In this document: one piece after another, positions 59,534 through 64,000 of the stretch | Numbering within the stretch: position 1 is the first letter of the stretch | Layout: the number at the start of each line of letters is the position of its first letter | Assembly (NCBI GenBank): GCA_943788695.1 | Contig: CALSRG010000001.1 | Location: 682,001-746,000 of the forward strand | Direction: 5' to 3' | Source of the DNA: an uncultured Flavobacteriaceae bacterium | GTDB taxonomy: Bacteria > Bacteroidota > Bacteroidia > Flavobacteriales > Flavobacteriaceae | DNA: 64,000 bases | The notes under the pieces: model-generated | Database searches by the model: none | Told to the model about the DNA's origin: nothing | Seen by the model: the letters and a program-made list of their open reading frames with translations, nothing else | Program-made: the position numbers and the translations under genes

Positions 59534-60085
59534 ATGAAAGAACAGATTATTTTAGGGATAGACCCAGGGACGACCATCATGGGATTTGGTGTCATTAAAG
59601 TTGTTGGAAAATCAATGGTATTTGTTCAACTGAATGAACTCAATTTGACCAAATACAGTGATCATTATGTGAAATTAAAACTGATTTTTGAGCGAACTAT
59701 CGAATTAATAGAAACTTATCATCCAGATGCGATTGCTATTGAGGCGCCTTTTTTTGGCAAAAACGTGCAGAGTATGCTCAAATTGGGCCGCGCTCAAGGA
59801 GTCGCTATGGCAGCTGGATTGAGTAGGCAAGTGCCTATCACAGAATATTTGCCAAAAAAAATAAAAATGGCAATAACGGGTAATGGCAACGCAAGTAAGG
59901 AACAAGTCGCAAAAATGCTTCAGAGCATGTTAAGCATTAAAACTCTTCCTAAAAACCTTGATGCGACTGACGGTCTAGCTGCAGCAGTTTGTCACTTTTA
60001 TAATCAAGACAAAGTTGGCGGCGAAAAATCATATTCTGGCTGGGGTAGCTTTGTGAAGCAAAATCAGGATAAACTTATAAAATAA
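59534..60085 (+). CDS. ruvC: Holliday junction resolvase RuvC
   Basis: Endonuclease of 183 residues that cuts Holliday junctions with RuvAB. RNase H-like active site: first Asp in ILGIDPGTTIMGFGVI, Glu in AIAIEAPFFGKNVQSMLKLG, and the C-terminal acidic pair in NLDATDGLAAAVCH. Normal length. The hemW reading frame begins 7 nt later. Confidence 0.95.
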   Translation: MKEQIILGIDPGTTIMGFGVIKVVGKSMVFVQLNELNLTKYSDHYVKLKLIFERTIELIETYHPDAIAIEAPFFGKNVQSMLKLGRAQGVAMAAGLSRQVPITEYLPKKIKMAITGNGNASKEQVAKMLQSMLSIKTLPKNLDATDGLAAAVCHFYNQDKVGGEKSYSGWGSFVKQNQDKLIK

Positions 60086-60092
60086 TACTACT

Positions 60093-61223
60093 ATCGCTGG
60101 CGTCTACCTTCATATTCCGTTTTGTAAACAATCTTGTTACTATTGTGATTTCCATTTCTCTACTTCACTTAAGTATAAAAGCGAGATGGTCTCAGCGATG
60201 CAAAAGGAACTTGTTAGTCGTTCCTTAGAATGGAATGAACCAATTGAAACTATCTATTTTGGTGGTGGAACACCGAGTATTCTAGACACAAAGGATATTG
60301 CAGCTCTGCTCGAAACGATTTACAAAAATTTCAAAGTTATAACGGATCCAGAATTAACATTGGAGGCTAATCCAGATGATTTAACAAAGTCAAAGATTGA
60401 TGATTTATGGTCTGTAGATATAAATCGCCTCAGTATTGGGGTGCAATCTTTTTTTGAAGATGATCTCAAATTGATGAACCGGGCGCATGGCGCAGATGAT
60501 TCTCGACAAGCACTAGACTGTGCACGATCCGTTTTTGAAAACATTTCCATAGATCTCATTTATGGAATTCCAAATGCCACTATGGCACAGTGGCAAAAAA
60601 ACATTCAATTGGCCCTTGACTACGATTTGAGACATATATCGGCATACGCTCTTACCGTTGAGCCGAAAACGGCCTTTGCTAATTTTATTCAAAAAGGGAT
60701 TATGAGCGACGTGAATGACGACCATGCCAAAGAACAGTTTGACGAACTCATTGCTCAACTTGAGATGAATGGTTTTGAACATTATGAATTGTCCAATTTC
60801 GCACAATCAGGATGGTACAGTAAAAACAATACTGCCTATTGGCAAGGTAAATCCTATTTGGGGATTGGACCTTCAGCACACTCTTTTGATGGCAATTGTC
60901 GTAGTTGGAATATCAGCAACAATAGGAAATACATTGACAACATCGCCAATGGTCTTGCTGTTTCGGAAGAAGAACATCTTTCGAAAATAGATCAATACAA
61001 TGAATATATCATGACAGGCTTACGTACGACTTGGGGCGTAAATTTATCTGATATTGAGCATCGCTTTGGGCCGATGTACAAGAAGTACTTGTTAGATCAG
61101 AGTAAAAAATTTATTGAAGAGCAATTACTATTTTTAGATGATACCATTATAAAGGTGTCGCGCAAAGGTAGGTTTTTATCTGACGGCATTGCTGCAGATC
61201 TATTTATGTTGAATTTGAAATAG
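60093..61223 (+). CDS. hemW: HemW, radical-SAM heme chaperone (coproporphyrinogen oxidase-like); ATC in place of the start codon
   Basis: Radical-SAM protein of ~376 residues related to coproporphyrinogen III dehydrogenase; HemW is thought to insert heme into target proteins. The [4Fe-4S] motif C-x3-C-x2-C is in HIPFCKQSCYYCDFHF and lies upstream of the first in-frame ATG (60186). The frame is open back to a stop at 60078-60080, and the only codon at the family start position (M/AGVYLHIPF) is ATC at 60093. Downstream blocks TIYFGGGTPSIL, LTLEANPDDLTKSKIDDLW, NRLSIGVQSF and GIGPSAHSFDG are intact. So the gene is complete apart from a non-standard start, or one base has changed. Starting at 60186 would remove the cluster and kill activity. 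Confidence 0.9.
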   Translation: MAGVYLHIPFCKQSCYYCDFHFSTSLKYKSEMVSAMQKELVSRSLEWNEPIETIYFGGGTPSILDTKDIAALLETIYKNFKVITDPELTLEANPDDLTKSKIDDLWSVDINRLSIGVQSFFEDDLKLMNRAHGADDSRQALDCARSVFENISIDLIYGIPNATMAQWQKNIQLALDYDLRHISAYALTVEPKTAFANFIQKGIMSDVNDDHAKEQFDELIAQLEMNGFEHYELSNFAQSGWYSKNNTAYWQGKSYLGIGPSAHSFDGNCRSWNISNNRKYIDNIANGLAVSEEEHLSKIDQYNEYIMTGLRTTWGVNLSDIEHRFGPMYKKYLLDQSKKFIEEQLLFLDDTIIKVSRKGRFLSDGIAADLFMLNLK

Positions 61224-61273
61224 AATTGACCCATATTTTACGATCAAATTCTTAGCGAATACAAACAAATAAT

Positions 61274-61281
61274 TATATTTG
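61274..61281 (+). promoter_or_regulatory. tRNA-Leu -7 box
   Basis: TATATTTG, the ideal -7 box, lies 12 nt before the tRNA. No clear -33 is seen. Confidence 0.55.
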
Positions 61282-61293
61282 CACTCGTTCCAT

Positions 61294-61375
61294 GCGGCTG
61301 TGGTGGAACTGGTAGACACGCCAGACTTAGGATCTGGTGCCGCAAGGCGTGGGGGTTCGATTCCCTTCAGCCGCA
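61294..61375 (+). tRNA. tRNA-Leu (TAG anticodon)
   Basis: Acceptor GCGGCTG/CAGCCGC, anticodon stem CCAGA/TCTGG with TAG at 61328-61330, long class II variable arm (TGCCGCAAGGCG), T-loop GTTCGATTC, discriminator A at 61375. CCA is not encoded in full. Reads CUA/CUG-type Leu codons. Confidence 0.96.
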
Positions 61376-61380
61376 CAACA

Positions 61381-61408
61381 AAAAAGCGCCTTTCAAGGCG
61401 CTTTTTTT
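61381..61408. terminator. Bidirectional terminator between tRNA-Leu and the amylase gene
   Basis: A5-GCGCC-TT, 2-nt loop, AA-GGCGC-T7: near-perfect 12-bp stem with A and T runs on both sides. It can end the tRNA transcript on plus and the amylase transcript on minus; the amylase stop is at its edge (61407). Confidence 0.88.
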
Positions 61409-64000
61409 ATTGCTTTATTAATTTGCGTGTCTCTGTTCCAGTGTCTGTTATTATTTTTATCAAATAAACCCCAGGAACAAGTCGATCTAGACTCATGGTC
61501 TGTCCAACTTTAATATCTGTATACTTTAAAGATTCACGCCCTGTAATATCGTAAAAAATAACAGCCTTAGCCTTTCTGTTGATATGTATATTATCGCGAG
61601 TAGGATTTGGGAACAATCTTATGCCCGCATCTTGATCTTGTTCAAAGTAATCATTACTTAAAATGTTGACAGCAACATTCCCGTAAATTTTGAATTCTCC
61701 CGGAGCTAAGACAATGGGTTCGGAGGTACTTGTCACTGAAATGGAACTACTTCCGCTATCATCCATTAAATCGTACCAAGTTCCAGCATAGGGAAAGTCT
61801 GGTGTTACGTTTTGGTTAGTGACATCAAAATTGGCGAGGACAACAACATTTTTCAATTGGTCGGCAGGAATGGTATCATCCCAAATGTATATTTTTGGTG
61901 TTAAGGTATTAGTCGTGATAGAATAGTTACCTACAAAAACTTCAGCATTGATCTTCAGTTCGTTCATTCGGGCCCAGTCATAATAGATGCTATTTCTGTT
62001 AGGATCGTCTAACCAGCCTTCTTCCCATTGTGGTTGCGGTTTTGTTACAAGTTTGCAATCGATACCTTCAGTAACAGAACCATCCGCACAGGTATTAATT
62101 GAGTTGTCCATACCCAACTCTCCAAAGTGCCAAATCATTTTAGGTCCAGGTATCAATAAAGATACTGCTCCAATGGCACTCATCCGACCTAAAGCGGTGT
62201 TAAGATTAGTGATATCATATCCCGATGAACTATTACCATAGGTTATATTTTTATACATCAGACGTTCCTCATCATGACTCTCAGCATAGCCTACCACCCT
62301 TTTACCAGAGAATCCGTGAGCGAGATGTCCCATTCTACTAATGTCGTTGTTTGAGTTAAAGCCCATTGTTAGCTGATTGTATTGATCAGTCATTTTACCC
62401 CATAACATTATGCCTTTACCTTCTTCCAACCGATAATTAGCCCAGTCATCTTCTTCGCTATCTATTCCTAAATGTTCAAAAATTACGTAGTGATCGGGAT
62501 CTAAACTCCAAGAATAATCTGCATATTGTTGAAGTACTGCCACCCGATCCGCTTGATATGCATTGGTGCAATTTTGATCATTTGCAGTACAATTTTGAGT
62601 AAAACCTTTGGTTAAATCCCATCGAAATCCATCTATTTTAAATTCTTCAATCCAATGTTTAATCACTCTTTGAGAATAATACTGAGTCAGTTCAGATTGA
62701 TGGTTATAATCGGCACCAACACTGTAGCTGTGAGTAGCTACTTCATTCATATAAGGACTTTCAGAACTCGGTTCGCCCCACCCGTTACCATCAGGATCGT
62801 TCATCCACATTCTGTTCATTGCATTTCTGCCAAAACCATGATTTAGTACTAAATCAAAGATTACAGCGATACCATTTTGATGAAACACATCTACCAACTC
62901 TTTGAGTTTATTTGCAGTGCCATAGAATTTGTCGACTGCCATATGGAAAGCGGAATTATAACCCCAGCTTTCGTTTCCTTCAAATTCCATCACTGGCATT
63001 AATTCAATGGCATTGATATTGAGGTTTTTAAAGTAGTCAACTCGGTCAATTAAGTTTTGAAAATTCCTCGCAGCATCAAAATCTCTAATCAAAACTTCAT
63101 AAATAATAAGATCTTCTTTTTTAGGTTTATTAAAGTCCGTCACTTGCCAGTTATAAACTTCTGGTGCGGTATTCAAAACGGTTACTTCTCTGTTTTGTCC
63201 ATCTGGATATTCAGGTATGTTTGGGTATGAGTCTTCAGGAATCCATGGATCATCAAATGGTGACAAAACAAGGGTTGAAAAGGGGTCAGCAGTTTTGACT
63301 AATTTTGGTGAATTAGTTACTGGACTGATAGCGGCCACCCAATATTGATAATTATAATTTGTTCCAGGATTTAATCCATTGATTGTAATCCAAAATTTTC
63401 CAGAGCTAGGGTCTTTTTTCATGGCATCAACAGATTGTGGCGTATAATTGTTCCAATCAGCTGCAATATAAACGAAGTCTTTAAGAGGAGCGTTAAGCAC
63501 TAGGGTGGCTGTAGTTTGATCTGATGGATTTAAGTTGATACCATCTTCCATATTTGCAGGCATGACCTCCTCAACGGTATTGTCGACATAAATCACGAAA
63601 GGCTTTGTTACAACAGTGGAGCCTAAGGTAACCACCAGTTGGCAGTATTGGTTGGTTTGTATATTTTGAAAAAGGTGACCATTGTAAAAATTGACATTTA
63701 CTTCAATATCCACGCTAACACCATTTGCAAATAGTTCATAATTGGCATTTCCGTTTGTGTTTTGAGCTAATATTTGTGTCGAACCATCATAAGGTACGAC
63801 AATAACACCATTACTGCTTTCTGTTGGATTGAGCATAGTAACTTGGAAAGCACCAACATTGAGAAAAAAGTCACTGCATCCGTTGTCTTTAAGTTCTTGA
63901 CTGCCATCTTGATTTCTAAAAACAAGCCCCATTTTTGTTGCGCTTGCAATTTCTGCCACGGAAAGTCCAAAATATACTGATGGAGTTATGGTTATACTAT
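61407..64000 (-). CDS. GH13 alpha-amylase family protein with T9SS sorting domain (5' end beyond window)
   Basis: Secreted alpha-glucan enzyme, at least 864 residues here. The frame stays open to the window edge: before the GTG at 63959 it reads SITITPSVYFGLS, so the true N-terminus is outside. An N-terminal E-set/starch-binding region (~1-230, FVYIAADWNNYTPQSVDAMK) precedes the GH13 barrel: region I VIFDLVLNHGF, region II GFRWDLTKGF (Asp nucleophile), region III YVIFEHLG (Glu acid/base), region IV YAESHDEERL. The C-terminal ~85 residues are a T9SS sorting domain (RLFPNPTRDNIHIN to TRKLIKQ). Likely secreted and cell-surface attached; starch or glycogen degradation by family. Confidence 0.93.
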   Translation of the reverse strand, partial: SITITPSVYFGLSVAEIASATKMGLVFRNQDGSQELKDNGCSDFFLNVGAFQVTMLNPTESSNGVIVVPYDGSTQILAQNTNGNANYELFANGVSVDIEVNVNFYNGHLFQNIQTNQYCQLVVTLGSTVVTKPFVIYVDNTVEEVMPANMEDGINLNPSDQTTATLVLNAPLKDFVYIAADWNNYTPQSVDAMKKDPSSGKFWITINGLNPGTNYNYQYWVAAISPVTNSPKLVKTADPFSTLVLSPFDDPWIPEDSYPNIPEYPDGQNREVTVLNTAPEVYNWQVTDFNKPKKEDLIIYEVLIRDFDAARNFQNLIDRVDYFKNLNINAIELMPVMEFEGNESWGYNSAFHMAVDKFYGTANKLKELVDVFHQNGIAVIFDLVLNHGFGRNAMNRMWMNDPDGNGWGEPSSESPYMNEVATHSYSVGADYNHQSELTQYYSQRVIKHWIEEFKIDGFRWDLTKGFTQNCTANDQNCTNAYQADRVAVLQQYADYSWSLDPDHYVIFEHLGIDSEEDDWANYRLEEGKGIMLWGKMTDQYNQLTMGFNSNNDISRMGHLAHGFSGKRVVGYAESHDEERLMYKNITYGNSSSGYDITNLNTALGRMSAIGAVSLLIPGPKMIWHFGELGMDNSINTCADGSVTEGIDCKLVTKPQPQWEEGWLDDPNRNSIYYDWARMNELKINAEVFVGNYSITTNTLTPKIYIWDDTIPADQLKNVVVLANFDVTNQNVTPDFPYAGTWYDLMDDSGSSSISVTSTSEPIVLAPGEFKIYGNVAVNILSNDYFEQDQDAGIRLFPNPTRDNIHINRKAKAVIFYDITGRESLKYTDIKVGQTMSLDRLVPGVYLIKIITDTGTETRKLIKQ

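Noticed and set aside
60186..60188. hemW starting at the ATG at 60186
   Set aside because: It would remove the radical-SAM C-x3-C-x2-C motif and the first ~30 family residues, which are clearly encoded in frame just upstream.

Overview
The window is a piece of a chromosome from a member of the Bacteroidota, very probably a marine Flavobacteriaceae. The support is: SusC/SusD pairs, type IX secretion (T9SS) C-terminal sorting domains, lipoproteins with acidic residues after the lipobox Cys, a DnaE fused to a proofreading exonuclease, many exact Bacteroidetes -7 boxes (TAnnTTTG), weak Shine-Dalgarno sites, and phylum-typical DUF families (DUF3098, DUF3127, DUF4271, DUF4296, DUF6252). I do not name a genus. 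I see no phage, insertion sequence, CRISPR array, rRNA operon or replication origin.

Layout. 1-1918: 3' part of a TonB-dependent receptor, then a convergent Rieske-like lipoprotein. 2.5-7.3 kb: greA, a HIT hydrolase, an orphan histidine kinase, a flavin reductase, a DUF3127 protein and a short-chain fatty acid transporter. 7.3-10.6 kb (minus): ftsX, DUF3098, uppP, truB and tag. 10.7-24.3 kb: leuS, a zinc peptidase, Lrp regulator and saccharopine dehydrogenase, pckA, hemD with DUF4271, a dolichyl-phosphate-mannose-synthase-like glycosyltransferase, pyrC, DUF4296, an SDR and tyrS. 24.4-26.6 kb (minus): a cruF/crtD-like carotenoid pair. 26.6-30.9 kb: a LuxE-like protein and a large T9SS secreted protein. 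31-34.5 kb: a two-component system, trmB, a LysE exporter and an alkyltransferase-like protein. 34.5-37.3 kb: an Fe-S/electron-transfer operon (mrp, nfu, ferredoxin reductase, ferredoxin). 37.3-47.2 kb: an SGNH lipoprotein, glutaryl-CoA dehydrogenase, rimM, rpsP, dnaE, trxA, DUF58 and tRNA-Asp.

47.7-58.5 kb is the main accessory block: a polysaccharide utilisation locus of six same-strand genes with 9-20 nt spacers (susC, susD, a triple-repeat glycan-binding lipoprotein, a PKD-type lipoprotein, a GH16 endo-glucanase, a GH3 exo-glucosidase). The enzyme pair points to beta-1,3-glucan (laminarin). The GH16 enzyme would cut the polymer at the surface, the two extra lipoproteins and SusD would hold it, SusC would import oligomers, and the GH3 would release glucose. 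The GH3 carries an unusual paired EF-hand insertion. No regulator sits next to the locus.

58.5-64 kb: DUF456, a small lipoprotein, ruvC, hemW (with no ordinary start codon), tRNA-Leu, and a GH13 alpha-amylase with a T9SS tail that runs off the right edge. Most of the window is conserved housekeeping. The most unusual signals are the GH3 EF-hand insertion, the hemW start, the single-cysteine Mrp, and several leader or terminator hairpins. I found no clearly new multi-gene system.
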